This document shows, piece after piece, positions 1 to 9,308 of a stretch of DNA of 64,000 nt. Position numbers and translations under genes: made by a program. The stretch comes from Ruminococcus sp. GTDB lineage: Bacteria > Bacillota > Clostridia > Oscillospirales > Ruminococcaceae. How positions within the stretch are numbered: the stretch's first letter is position 1; every line of letters starts with the position of its first letter. Below the pieces are notes generated by a model, which did no database searches, was not told the DNA's origin, and saw only the letters and a program-made list of their open reading frames with translations. The stretch covers positions 1-64,000 of the forward strand of contig JAHABC010000003.1 in NCBI GenBank assembly GCA_018376535.1. Direction: 5' to 3'.

Positions 1-26
1 ATATAATAATTTTCCTATGCGTCCTC

Positions 27-278
27 TTGGCTGGCTTTCCCCTAAACAATATTTACTTAATTACCATAAATTGTGTCTCACATCATTGTGAACCCTACAC
101 TACTTTAGTCACGGCATTAGCTAACGTACTAGCTCAAAGGTTAACTAACGAAGAACTTGAAATCTTTGCCACCATGACCACTCAACTAGGCGATACCTTA
201 GAAACCATAATAGTACAACGTTCCATCTACTGCAAAAATGATTGTCTTGAAGATTCAACCAATAGTTTGAATGCGTAA
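27..278 (+). CDS. small DUF6774-like protein, possibly 5'-partial
   Basis: Encodes about 83 residues. The conserved-looking part is residues 15-70: a Cys, a helical stretch TTLVTALANVLAQ, then the acidic/Gln motif EELEIFATMTTQLGDTL. This resembles the short DUF6774 proteins of Clostridia (recognised by eye), whose function is unknown. The first start codon is a TTG at 27 with no visible ribosome binding site. The frame stays open back to the window edge, so the true start may lie outside. It is followed by the hydG promoter and has no obvious partner. Confidence 0.5.
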   Translation: MAGFPLNNIYLITINCVSHHCEPYTTLVTALANVLAQRLTNEELEIFATMTTQLGDTLETIIVQRSIYCKNDCLEDSTNSLNA

Positions 279-324
279 TTGTGTAATATATACAAACTAT
301 TTTGAAAGCATCTAAAAAAATATA

Positions 325-353
325 TTGACAATGCTATTTCTTAGATGTATAAT
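325..353 (+). promoter_or_regulatory. sigma-A-type promoter of hydG
   Basis: TTGACA at 325-330 and TATAAT at 348-353 with a 17-nt spacer. Both hexamers match the consensus exactly. The hydG start codon lies 43 nt downstream. Confidence 0.8.
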
Positions 354-395
354 ATATCATAGTATGTTAAATTTGATTGTGAGGTAATTAAAAAA

Positions 396-1853
396 ATGTT
401 TAACAGTAAATCTGAAAAGGCAGAAGAATTTATCTGTCATGACGAAATCATGAATACCTTAGCCTATGGCAAGGAAAACGAAAACAATGTACAACTAATA
501 GACCAAATTCTACAAAAGGCTGAAACTCTAGTAGGATTAAACTATAAAGAAGTATCCGTACTAATACACGCTTGTGAAAATACTGAAAACTCATCTTTAA
601 GAGAAAAGATTTTCAAACTTGCTAGAAAGATTAAAGAAAAAATCTATGGTAAACGAATAGTAATGTTTGCACCATTATATGTATCTAACTACTGCGTGAA
701 CGGTTGCAAATATTGTGGATATCATACTGGTTCATGTATTAAAAGAAAGAAACTAACTCAAGAAGAAGTTGCAGAAGAATGTCGTGCTATAGAGGCTATG
801 GGACATAAGCGTATCGCCATGGAGGCTGGTGAAGATGATACTAACTGTTCTATAGATTACATCTTAGAGTGCATGAAAACTGCATATGCTACTAAAAATG
901 GTAATGGTGAAATTCGTAGAATAAACGTAAACATTGCTAGTACTACTGTAGAAAATTACAGAAAACTCAAAGAGGCTGGTATTGGCACTTATGTTTTATT
1001 CCAAGAAACTTATCATAAACCAACCTACGAAAGATTACACCCATCTGGACCTAAAAGCAACTATGAATATCATACAACTGCTCACGACAGAGCCATGCAA
1101 GGTGGCATAGATGACGTAGGTATAGGAGTTCTATACGGTCTATACGATTATAAGTATGAAGTAATTGGTACTATGTTACACGTTAAGCATCTTGAAGATA
1201 CTTTTGGAGTAGGTCCACATACTATATCCATACCTAGAGTTAAGTATGCTGAAGATGTAGACTTATCACTATTTACTAATATAGTATCCGATGAGCAATT
1301 TAAGACCATAATAGCCGTATTAAGAGTAGCCGTTCCATACACTGGAATTATAATATCTACTAGAGAAGCTCCAGACTTTAGAGATGAAATCATAGGTTTA
1401 GGAGTATCTCAAACTAGTGGAGGTTCTTGCACTGGTGTTGGTGGCTATGCTGATAGAGTTCTTAGAGGTGGTGTAAACTCCAATAGTTCTTGCGATGACC
1501 AAAGTACTGCTCAATTTAAGGTAGCAGATGAACGTTCTGAAGCTGAAGTTCTCAAGATGTTATTAAAGAATGGTTATATTCCTAGTTTCTGTACAGCTTG
1601 TTATCGTGCTGGTAGAACTGGCGATAGATTTATGCAATTTGCAAAATCGGGTAACATATGTAACTACTGCCTACCTAATGCTATGCTTACTCTTACTGAG
1701 TACGTTCTAGATTATGGTGACGATGAGTTCAAAACTCTTGCTTTTAACGTCATAGATAAAGAAAAAAATAACATTGCTAATCCTAAAACTAGAGCCTTAT
1801 TCGATGAATATATCGAACGTATTAAAAACGGCGAACGTGATTTTAGATTTTAA
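396..1853 (+). CDS. hydG: [FeFe]-hydrogenase maturase HydG (radical SAM, tyrosine lyase)
   Basis: HydG cleaves tyrosine with S-adenosylmethionine to make the CO and CN ligands of the [FeFe]-hydrogenase H-cluster, in the cytoplasm. At 485 residues it is the usual length. The radical SAM cluster motif CX3CX2C is at Cys100, Cys104 and Cys107 (CVNGCKYC). The second, HydG-specific cluster motif CX2CX22C lies near the C-terminus (CTAC ... CNYC). The gene has a consensus promoter and a GAGGT site before the ATG. HydE, HydF and the hydrogenase itself are not nearby, so the maturation genes are dispersed. A hairpin terminator follows directly. Its presence implies H2-producing fermentation. Confidence 0.96.
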   Translation: MFNSKSEKAEEFICHDEIMNTLAYGKENENNVQLIDQILQKAETLVGLNYKEVSVLIHACENTENSSLREKIFKLARKIKEKIYGKRIVMFAPLYVSNYCVNGCKYCGYHTGSCIKRKKLTQEEVAEECRAIEAMGHKRIAMEAGEDDTNCSIDYILECMKTAYATKNGNGEIRRINVNIASTTVENYRKLKEAGIGTYVLFQETYHKPTYERLHPSGPKSNYEYHTTAHDRAMQGGIDDVGIGVLYGLYDYKYEVIGTMLHVKHLEDTFGVGPHTISIPRVKYAEDVDLSLFTNIVSDEQFKTIIAVLRVAVPYTGIIISTREAPDFRDEIIGLGVSQTSGGSCTGVGGYADRVLRGGVNSNSSCDDQSTAQFKVADERSEAEVLKMLLKNGYIPSFCTACYRAGRTGDRFMQFAKSGNICNYCLPNAMLTLTEYVLDYGDDEFKTLAFNVIDKEKNNIANPKTRALFDEYIERIKNGERDFRF

Positions 1854-1867
1854 ATATATACATATCC

Positions 1868-1900
1868 ATGGGCAGAATTTATATCTGCCCATATTTTTAT
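1868..1900 (+). terminator. terminator after hydG
   Basis: ATGGGCAGA (1868-1876) pairs with TCTGCCCAT (1884-1892), followed by a T-rich run. Confidence 0.8.
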
Positions 1901-2005
1901 TTATAGAAAAGTTAGCAAATAATAATTATTATTTATTAGATATCAATTATTACAAATTTCTACACGCCAATATGATATAATTACTGTATCAAGGAGGAAG
2001 AACTC

Positions 2006-2266
2006 ATGGACGTAATATATCAAGAGGTACACCAAGATACTACATACAAACTACTAGGCAGAGATATTGGAAACATAGTAATATACGATATAGAAGTAGA
2101 AAAGATATCATATGAAAGTCATACTATAGAAACGGTATCTATGATATCTTCTGACTGTCAAACGTCTATGTTACTATTAGAGTTGGTTATTCGTGGAGAA
2201 ATTTCTACTAAGGATTTAATAAGATATTCCAATGAATTTTTAGACCTATGTTATCCAATAGAATAA
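2006..2266 (+). CDS. small conserved hypothetical protein (possibly DUF6514)
   Basis: An 86-residue protein with a strong AAGGAGGAAG site 7 nt before the ATG, so it is very likely expressed. It is acidic, with a predicted strand-rich first half (YKLLGRDIGNIVIYDIEVEKISYES) and a helical C-terminus. There is no signal peptide or membrane segment. The pattern of a strand with YGI/YDIEV followed by two helices recalls the DUF6514 family of Clostridia, but I am unsure. It stands alone between two terminators. Confidence 0.6.
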   Translation: MDVIYQEVHQDTTYKLLGRDIGNIVIYDIEVEKISYESHTIETVSMISSDCQTSMLLLELVIRGEISTKDLIRYSNEFLDLCYPIE

Positions 2267-2276
2267 GTTTAAATCA

Positions 2277-2308
2277 AGAACGTTCTGTAATAGAGCGTTC
2301 TATTTTTA
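2277..2308 (+). terminator. terminator after the 2006-2266 gene
   Basis: Ten-base-pair stem AGAACGTTCT (2277-2286) with AGAGCGTTCT (2292-2301), containing one GU pair, a 5-nt loop and then ATTTTTAT. Confidence 0.75.
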
Positions 2309-2472
2309 TCAAAAGAAAAAGCAATAAATTAAGTGTAAATTTAATGAATGATAACATACAAACTTACATGTATACAATAAAAAATATTGAAATGTAAGAC
2401 TATAAAGTTCGCTATGTGTAAGATACACAAAAAAGTTGAAAATAAGTAGTTTTAAATCATAAACATATATTC

Positions 2473-2501
2473 TTGAAATTATCACAAAAAGATTGTATAA
2501 T
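2473..2501 (+). promoter_or_regulatory. promoter of the MATE transporter gene
   Basis: TTGAAA at 2473-2478 and TATAAT at 2496-2501 with a 17-nt spacer. An AGGAGG site and the start codon follow about 35-45 nt downstream. Confidence 0.75.
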
Positions 2502-2546
2502 AGTAATTGTGCGAAAAAATAAAGAAAATGTTTAGGAGGTTTATCA

Positions 2547-3929
2547 ATGAAAAACAACATTGATGTGTTTGAAAAATATAGTATACCTAAAGCAGTGTTT
2601 ACGTTAGCGACTCCTACAATGTTGAGTATGTTAGTAACCATATTCTACAACATGGCAGATACTTTTTTTGTAGGTCAAACCAACGATGCCAATCAAGTAT
2701 CAGCAGTATCACTAACCACACCGATATTTACTATAATGATGGCATTAGGTCACGTATTTGGAATAGGTGGAAGTTCGTTTATATCAAGAGCTTTAGGACA
2801 AGGTGACAGACACAAAGTAAAGAATATATCCAGTTTCTGTTTTTATGGTTCAATAGTAGCTGGATTGCTCATGATGGTAGTATTCTTATGTTTTATGGAT
2901 ACAATTTTAAGCCTAATAGGAACATCAGCCGATACTATAGACTATGCTAGACAATACTTAGAATATCTACTCATTGGAACTGTATTTATAGTGGCATCAT
3001 TTGGATTTTGTAACATAATAAGAGGCGAAGGTAATGCAAAAATATCCATGATAGGCATGATGATGGGTACTATAGTAAACATAGTATTAGACCCTATTAT
3101 GATACTAATTCTAAAAATGGGAGTAGCTGGTGCTGCAATAGCTACAGTAATAGGAAATATATGTTCAGTGATATTTTATATAGTATACTTTATAAAAGGA
3201 AACACTATACTATCCATATCACCAAAAGATTTCAGTATTAAAAAGATAATCGGAGGAGTATTTTTGATAGGCATACCTGCATCTTTGAATAACTTGCTAA
3301 TGAGTTTATCAAACATAATACTAAATAGATATCTTTACTCATACGGTGATGACGCTATCGCAGGTATGGGCGTAGCAATGAAAGCTAATATGTTAGTAGT
3401 AATGCTCCAATTAGGCTTAGGTATGGGAATACAACCTCTAATAGGATACAATTTCGGTGCTAGAAACTACAAGCGTATGAAAAAGGTAATGCACTTCGCT
3501 ATGATAGTAAACGTAATAATAGGTACTGTATTAACTGCTGTATACTTAATGTTCACTGAAAACGTTGTGGAAATATTCATAAAAGATGAAAGTGTAGTAT
3601 CATATGGTGTACAGATGTTAAGAGCCTTAATGTTATCTAGTGCAGTAATAGGAATAATGTTTGTATTTTCATTTTCATTTCAAGCCATGGGAAAAGCAAT
3701 ACCATCATTAATACTATCCATAAGTAGACAAGGTTTTGTATTCTTACCAGTGGTTGCTGTAGGAAGTTCTCTTTTTGGATTAAGTGGTATAATATTTGCT
3801 CAACCTATAGCAGATTTAGTATCATTAATAATATCATTAGTAATGTTCATAATCATAACTAAACAGATGAAAAAAGAAGATGACTTAGAAGATAAAATAT
3901 TTCAACAAGATTTATCTGCAAAGTATTAA
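2547..3929 (+). CDS. MATE-family multidrug/toxin efflux transporter
   Basis: A 460-residue integral membrane protein with about twelve hydrophobic segments. The N-terminal half contains the MATE-type block TMLSMLVTIFYNMADTFFVGQ and GGSSFISRALGQG, and the motif is echoed in the second half (PLIGYNFGARNYKRM). MATE proteins are cation-driven exporters of drugs and toxic organic molecules. The start follows TTAGGAGG by 8 nt. It is monocistronic, with its own promoter and a strong terminator. The substrate cannot be read from sequence. A second, diverged MATE gene lies at 52.8 kb. Confidence 0.92.
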   Translation: MKNNIDVFEKYSIPKAVFTLATPTMLSMLVTIFYNMADTFFVGQTNDANQVSAVSLTTPIFTIMMALGHVFGIGGSSFISRALGQGDRHKVKNISSFCFYGSIVAGLLMMVVFLCFMDTILSLIGTSADTIDYARQYLEYLLIGTVFIVASFGFCNIIRGEGNAKISMIGMMMGTIVNIVLDPIMILILKMGVAGAAIATVIGNICSVIFYIVYFIKGNTILSISPKDFSIKKIIGGVFLIGIPASLNNLLMSLSNIILNRYLYSYGDDAIAGMGVAMKANMLVVMLQLGLGMGIQPLIGYNFGARNYKRMKKVMHFAMIVNVIIGTVLTAVYLMFTENVVEIFIKDESVVSYGVQMLRALMLSSAVIGIMFVFSFSFQAMGKAIPSLILSISRQGFVFLPVVAVGSSLFGLSGIIFAQPIADLVSLIISLVMFIIITKQMKKEDDLEDKIFQQDLSAKY

Positions 3930-3953
3930 ACTAAATCGTAAGTATAAGAAAAT

Positions 3954-3989
3954 AAAGGAAGTATCTAATTAAGATACTTCCTTTTTTTG
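3954..3989 (+). terminator. terminator after the MATE gene
   Basis: Thirteen-base-pair perfect stem (3954-3966 with 3972-3984), 5-nt loop, then a T-run. Confidence 0.85.
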
Positions 3990-4034
3990 TACAAATCAAC
4001 AATAATAGATGATAAAATTCTATCTTTAGATAAG

Positions 4035-4063
4035 TTGTAATATCTAAGTCAATGTGATATAAT
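4035..4063 (+). promoter_or_regulatory. promoter of the GH9 gene
   Basis: TTGTAA at 4035-4040 and TATAAT at 4058-4063 with a 17-nt spacer. The -10 box is extended (GTGATATAAT). Confidence 0.65.
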
Positions 4064-4095
4064 TTTTTTAGATATATACTCTAGGAGGTTTTTTC

Positions 4096-6555
4096 ATGAA
4101 AAATAAGATTATATCAAGTATAATGGCATTAGCGATAACAACGACATCATTTATGAGTGGTTCTACGGTAAACGCAGTAGAACCTAATGACAACTATGCT
4201 AGACTTTTACAATATTCAATGTACTTCTACGATGCTAATATGTGTGGTACAGATGTAAGCGAAAATACTCAATACACATGGCGTGGAGATTGTCATACCT
4301 ATGATGCTACACTATCATTAGATAGCACTAACACAAACCTATCTGATAGTTTTATATCTCAATATAAGAACGTACTTGACCCCGATGGTGATGGCACTGT
4401 AAATGTATCAGGAGGATATCATGATGCTGGTGACCATGTAAAGTTTGGACTTCCAGAAGCGTATACTGGTTCTACTCTAGGTTGGGGCTACTATGAATTT
4501 AAAGACGCTTACGTTCAAACTGGTCAAAGTGAACACATTGAAACTCTACTAAGATACGTCAACGATTACTTCATGCGATGTACTTTTAGAGATGATAACG
4601 GTGATGTAATAGCGTTCTGTTATCAAGTAGGTGATGGCGATATAGACCACTCTTATTGGAACGCTCCAGAAGTAGATGAAATGGAAAGAAAAGGTTGGTT
4701 TGCAACTTCCGAAAAACCTACCACCGATTGCATATGTAATACAGTAGCATCATTAGCAGTGAACTATCTAAACTTTAAAGATACCGATTTAGAATACGCT
4801 GAAAAATGTCTTGATTATGCAAAAGCACTCTTTAAGTTTGCAGATGAAAATGAGAAATCTGTAGGTAAGCCAGAAGATGGCCCTAAAGGATATTATGGTT
4901 CTAACAAGTGGGAAGATGACTACTCATGGGGAGCAGTTTGGCTATATATGGCTACTCAAGATGAAACTTACATGGATAAGGCTCTTACTTACTTAGATTA
5001 CTATGCACCATCTAGTTGGACTCACTGTTGGAACGACGTTTGGAATGGTGTTCTATGTATGGTCGCAGAGGCTAACGACCAAGTAGGCAACGATAAGTTT
5101 GTAAACAGATTTTTAGAAATATCAGGAAAAAGCCCATATGAAAATATAGACTTTTGGAGTCAAATTGCTGAAACTGTAACTAAATGGCAAAATGGTTCAA
5201 CTCCTAGTATCACACCTGCAGGATACTGTTTCCTTAACCAATGGGGCAGTGCTAGATATAATACTGCTACTCAATTTTTAGCATTGGTATACGATAAACA
5301 CAACTACGGAAAAGCTGATAAGTTCAGTGAATGGGCAAAAGGTCAAATGGATTATCTATTAGGAGACAATCCTAACGATAAGTGTTACGTTGTAGGTTTA
5401 GAAGACTATTCAGTAAAGTATCCACACCATAGAGCATCTTCTGGACTATCTAAGTGTGAAGATACATCGGAACAGAAACACGTCCTATATGGAGCGTTAG
5501 TAGGTGGCCCAGGTGCTAACGATGAACACATCGATACTACTGCCGATTACATATACAACGAAGTAACTATAGATTATAATGCCGCATTCGTAGGGGCATC
5601 TGCTGGATTGTACGCTCTATTTGGTGATAGTTCTATGTTACCTGATAAGGATTTTCCACCAGCTGAACAGACTTCCGATGACGAAAACGGTGGAAAGTAT
5701 TGGGTAGAAGCATTCTCTGTAGATATAGTTCAAGATGCTCCAAAGGTAAATGAGATAACGTTCTATGTAATGTCGGATAGTTCAAAGCCATCTAAGAACA
5801 TCTCCGTTAGATACTACTTCAATACTTCAGGTATGAACTCCATAGACCCTAACGATATGGAAATTAGAGAACTATACGACCAAATGGGTATGGAAACTGA
5901 ACATAAAGCAACACTATCGAAACCTGTACAGTATAAGGATAGTATATACTATGTAGAAATATCATTCCCAGATTATGCCATAGCAAACTCAAATAAGAAG
6001 TATCAATTTGCATTAGGAACTTACGCATGGCAGAACTCTTGGGACCCTACAGATGACTGGAGCTATCAAGGTATAAAAATCGAAAAAGATGCCTTTGCAG
6101 GTACTGTAGAAAAAACAGATTACATATGTGTATATGATAACGGCGTTCTTGTAGGTGGCACAGAACCCGATGGTTCTACTCCTGACGATTATACTACTAC
6201 GTCTGCAACCACTGTAGATACTTCAAGCATAGATACTACTACGTCTGCAACCACTGTAGATACTTCAAGCATAGATACTACATCTACCACTACAGATATA
6301 ACCTCTAGTGATACTAGTTCCACTACGGATATAGTAACATCAACAGAACAAGATTCTAATATTCTACTCGGAGATGTAACTTGCGACGGAAACATAAAAA
6401 GTAATGATTTACTACTATTAAAAAAATATCTATTAGGTTTAGAGGACCTTTCCGAACAGGCTCTAAAGAACGCAGACTTAAATTCAGATAAATCTGTTAA
6501 AAGTAACGACTTATTAACCTTGAAAAAACATCTATTAGGCTTAGTAGAGTTATAA
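4096..6555 (+). CDS. secreted GH9 endoglucanase with CBM3 and dockerin
   Basis: An 819-residue cellulosomal cellulase. Residues 1-28 are a signal peptide ending in VNAVE. The GH9 catalytic domain spans roughly 30-515: the N-terminal catalytic DAGD at 110-113 sits in GGYHDAGDHVKFGLP, the HRASSG active-site block is present, and the acid Glu lies in YNEVTIDYNAAFVG. A family 3 carbohydrate-binding module, of the type fused to processive GH9 enzymes, follows at about 540-680 and ends in DDWSYQG. A Thr/Ser linker contains an exact 42-bp tandem duplication. The C-terminal dockerin (757-819) has two calcium loops, each with KSNDLL. It would hydrolyse beta-1,4-glucan from the cell-surface cellulosome. 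The next gene is another dockerin enzyme with its own promoter. Confidence 0.95.
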   Translation: MKNKIISSIMALAITTTSFMSGSTVNAVEPNDNYARLLQYSMYFYDANMCGTDVSENTQYTWRGDCHTYDATLSLDSTNTNLSDSFISQYKNVLDPDGDGTVNVSGGYHDAGDHVKFGLPEAYTGSTLGWGYYEFKDAYVQTGQSEHIETLLRYVNDYFMRCTFRDDNGDVIAFCYQVGDGDIDHSYWNAPEVDEMERKGWFATSEKPTTDCICNTVASLAVNYLNFKDTDLEYAEKCLDYAKALFKFADENEKSVGKPEDGPKGYYGSNKWEDDYSWGAVWLYMATQDETYMDKALTYLDYYAPSSWTHCWNDVWNGVLCMVAEANDQVGNDKFVNRFLEISGKSPYENIDFWSQIAETVTKWQNGSTPSITPAGYCFLNQWGSARYNTATQFLALVYDKHNYGKADKFSEWAKGQMDYLLGDNPNDKCYVVGLEDYSVKYPHHRASSGLSKCEDTSEQKHVLYGALVGGPGANDEHIDTTADYIYNEVTIDYNAAFVGASAGLYALFGDSSMLPDKDFPPAEQTSDDENGGKYWVEAFSVDIVQDAPKVNEITFYVMSDSSKPSKNISVRYYFNTSGMNSIDPNDMEIRELYDQMGMETEHKATLSKPVQYKDSIYYVEISFPDYAIANSNKKYQFALGTYAWQNSWDPTDDWSYQGIKIEKDAFAGTVEKTDYICVYDNGVLVGGTEPDGSTPDDYTTTSATTVDTSSIDTTTSATTVDTSSIDTTSTTTDITSSDTSSTTDIVTSTEQDSNILLGDVTCDGNIKSNDLLLLKKYLLGLEDLSEQALKNADLNSDKSVKSNDLLTLKKHLLGLVEL
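6193..6276 (+). repeat. exact 42-bp tandem duplication in the GH9 linker
   Basis: Two identical 42-nt units (6193-6234 and 6235-6276) encode two copies of a 14-residue Thr/Ser/Asp linker block, followed by the start of a third degenerate copy. The identity at the DNA level indicates a recent duplication. Confidence 0.9.
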
Positions 6556-6579
6556 TATGAGTATTATATACAAAAGTTA

Positions 6580-6608
6580 TTGACATTCTCTATTTTAAAT
6601 GATATAAT
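6580..6608 (+). promoter_or_regulatory. promoter of the GH26 gene
   Basis: TTGACA at 6580-6585 and TATAAT at 6603-6608 with a 17-nt spacer and an extended TGATATAAT -10 box. It lies just after the GH9 stop codon, so the two cellulosomal genes can be transcribed separately. Confidence 0.8.
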
Positions 6609-6647
6609 TGCATATAGATATATTGTTTATGAAAGGAATTTAATTCT

Positions 6648-9224
6648 ATGAAAAGTAAAGTTAAAAAATCGATAGCATTAGTAAGTGCATTGAGCATAGT
6701 AGCTACTACTAGTGCCATTAGTGTATTCGCTGTTGATACCTCTAGTGATACTGAATACACTCAATTTCCATTCACTAAAGAGTGCGAAGACCCAGAAATA
6801 GCTAACGGCAACACAACTTGGACTGATATATACGGTCAAAAATTCGATGGATATTCTGGTGATGGTTTCGTATATCTAACTGGAAACTCCTTGAAGTTTG
6901 AAGTTACTGTCCCTGAAGATGATATGTACGAAGTAAAAGTTAGATATACTCAAGTTCTATCGAAAGAAGGTCGTAAGCAGACTATATGTATAAACGGTAC
7001 AGACTATATGGTAGACTTCCCATATACTGATACTTGGAAAGATATCAGCTTTGGTATGTTTAGACTTAAAGCTGGTACTAACACTATAGAGATTAAACCT
7101 CAATACGGCTACGCTAGTTACGATACTATAACTGTAGATAAGGCTCAATTCCCAGAATTAAAGGTTGACCCTACACTATCCGATAAGAATGCTACTTCCG
7201 AAACACAATCACTTATGAACTATCTATGTTCTGTATATGGAAACGGAATACTATCTGGACAACAAGAAATCTATGGTGGTGGTAACGATGGCAATACCGA
7301 ACTTGAATTTGATTTCATAAAAAATCTTACTGGCGAACTACCTGCTATCCGTGGATTTGACTTCATGAACTATAACCCTCTATACGGTTGGGACGACAAG
7401 ACCACTGAAAGAGTTATAGAATGGGTAAACGATAGAAATGGTATAGCAACTGCAAGTTGGCACATAAATGTACCTTTAAACTTTGCTAACTACACTCTAG
7501 GTGACCAAGTGGATTGGACAAAATGTACTTACAATGAAAAGAGTGACTTTGATACATCTAAGGCAATAGTTGAGGGTACTAAAGAACATGATTATGTTAT
7601 GTTAGCTATCAAAGATTTAGCTGAACAACTTACTAGACTTCAAGATGCTAACGTGCCAATCATTTTAAGACCATTCCATGAAGCCGAAGGTAATGGTGGT
7701 GTAAATGGTGAAGGTGCTTGGTTCTGGTGGAGTAAATCTGGTGCGGAAGTTTACAAAGAACTCTGGAAGATGTTATACACTACTCTAACCGAAGATTATG
7801 GTCTACATAATATTATTTGGGAGTTCAATAGCTATGATTATAGTACATCTGGTGCATGGTATCCTGGTGATGACTATGTAGATATGGTCGGCTTTGATAA
7901 GTATAACACTGTATATAATCGTCATGATGGCTTAACTAGTGGTCCTAACGTTGATGCTATATCTTCAACATTCTATAGTTTAGTAAATCTAACAAATGGC
8001 AAAAAGCTAGTTGCTATGCCTGAAAATGATACCGTTCCAACTATAGAAAACATGAAAACTGAAAGAGCTGGTTGGTTGTACTTCTGCCCATGGTATGGTG
8101 AACATCTAATGGACGCATCTAAGAATGACCCAGATACTCTAAAGGCTATCTATCAAGATGACTACTGCATAAACTTAGGCGACCTACCTAAAGATTTATA
8201 CACTAATAGTGATACTCCTACTCCACCAACTGGTATGATAGATATTACTACTACTGTTACTAAGGTTACTGATGAAGATATCACTCTTGAGTTTGTAGAT
8301 AATGACAAAACTTATGAATGTACTGTAAAAATTGCTGACCATTTCAAAAATGATGAAAAAATTTCTGTAGGTGATACTATCATTGCAAATGGTTATGGTT
8401 GTGGACCTGTCAATTATGGCGATATTGATAAATGGTTCGCATACGCTAGTTTAGAACTTAAATCTAAGAGTACTGATAATATTGTAACATCTACACCACA
8501 AATCATTCCAGTTTATATTGATGGTACAGTTACTAAAATATCCGATGATAGTATTACTATCGTTGATGAAGATGAAAAAGAGTATATCTGTCCTATTGAC
8601 AAAGATACTGAAATAGATGATAATATTGTAGTAGGTTCTAAAGTTAAAGCATTTATATTTGCAAACTTCTTTGATTTCACTAAAGTAAGTAGTACCACAT
8701 CAATATCCTTAGTAAGCAGTGATATAACTACTACTACTAATGAATTTGATATGCCAGTAGTATTAACAGGTACAGTATCTGAGGTGGATACCGAAAATGA
8801 TACTATCACTGTTAAATTTAGATTTACTAAAGTTATTAAAGGTTACTCATCAAAGGCAAATGTAGGCGATACTGTTACTGCATCTAATATGCGTGATGTT
8901 ATTGACGATGAATGGTTTGAAACTGCTACTATAGTTATTACTCCTGCTACAACTGTAACCACCGTTACTACTCCTGATGATACTACAGTAACTACTAGTA
9001 TCCAAATAGGCGACTCCGACAATGATAAGGTCGTTAAAGGCGATACTACTTGTGATGGTGAAGTTAAATCTAATGACTTACTATTACTTAAAAAGTATCT
9101 ATTAGGACTTTCCGATTTAACACCTCAAGCGTTGGCTAATGCCGATATAAACGGCGACGGCGACGTTAAGAGTAACGATTTATTAGCACTTAAAAAGTTC
9201 TTATTAGGTCTTGCAGAACTATAA
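6648..9224 (+). CDS. secreted CBM35-GH26 beta-mannanase with beta-domain repeats and dockerin
   Basis: An 858-residue cellulosomal mannanase. Residues 1-30 are a signal peptide. A CBM35-like module (about 38-168) begins with FTKECEDPEIANG and ends before the catalytic domain. The GH26 domain runs from about 175 to 525, with the acid/base Glu345 in RPFHEAEG and the probable nucleophile Glu459 in AMPEND. Three successive beta-rich units of about 70-80 residues follow (starting near ITTTVTKVTDEDITL, YIDGTVTKISDDSIT and VLTGTVSEVDTENDT), each with a GDTI- or GSKV-type turn. They look like small barrels of unassigned family. A Thr-rich linker leads to a two-loop dockerin with KSNDLL motifs. The role is hydrolysis of beta-mannan in plant cell walls. 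Confidence 0.93.
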   Translation: MKSKVKKSIALVSALSIVATTSAISVFAVDTSSDTEYTQFPFTKECEDPEIANGNTTWTDIYGQKFDGYSGDGFVYLTGNSLKFEVTVPEDDMYEVKVRYTQVLSKEGRKQTICINGTDYMVDFPYTDTWKDISFGMFRLKAGTNTIEIKPQYGYASYDTITVDKAQFPELKVDPTLSDKNATSETQSLMNYLCSVYGNGILSGQQEIYGGGNDGNTELEFDFIKNLTGELPAIRGFDFMNYNPLYGWDDKTTERVIEWVNDRNGIATASWHINVPLNFANYTLGDQVDWTKCTYNEKSDFDTSKAIVEGTKEHDYVMLAIKDLAEQLTRLQDANVPIILRPFHEAEGNGGVNGEGAWFWWSKSGAEVYKELWKMLYTTLTEDYGLHNIIWEFNSYDYSTSGAWYPGDDYVDMVGFDKYNTVYNRHDGLTSGPNVDAISSTFYSLVNLTNGKKLVAMPENDTVPTIENMKTERAGWLYFCPWYGEHLMDASKNDPDTLKAIYQDDYCINLGDLPKDLYTNSDTPTPPTGMIDITTTVTKVTDEDITLEFVDNDKTYECTVKIADHFKNDEKISVGDTIIANGYGCGPVNYGDIDKWFAYASLELKSKSTDNIVTSTPQIIPVYIDGTVTKISDDSITIVDEDEKEYICPIDKDTEIDDNIVVGSKVKAFIFANFFDFTKVSSTTSISLVSSDITTTTNEFDMPVVLTGTVSEVDTENDTITVKFRFTKVIKGYSSKANVGDTVTASNMRDVIDDEWFETATIVITPATTVTTVTTPDDTTVTTSIQIGDSDNDKVVKGDTTCDGEVKSNDLLLLKKYLLGLSDLTPQALANADINGDGDVKSNDLLALKKFLLGLAEL

Positions 9225-9244
9225 GATAATATTGTATAATAGTT

Positions 9245-9277
9245 AGTAGCATACTTGAAATATAGTATGCTACTTTT
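9245..9277 (+). terminator. terminator after the GH26 gene
   Basis: Eleven-base-pair perfect stem AGTAGCATACT (9245-9255) with AGTATGCTACT (9264-9274), then a short T-run. Confidence 0.75.
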
Positions 9278-9308
9278 AATTATCCATAAAGGAAGTGTAT
9301 AATATACT

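Noticed and set aside
1911..1917. GTTAGC half-site downstream of hydG
   Set aside because: It has no inverted partner at the 4-nt spacing and lies after the terminator, so it is not counted in the DtxR-type set.
1774..1980. Small open frame overlapping the end of hydG
   Set aside because: It runs through the hydG terminator hairpin and has no ribosome binding site.
6190..6300. CRISPR-like repetition
   Set aside because: The repeats are in-frame linker codons without spacers. No CRISPR array or cas gene is seen anywhere in the window.
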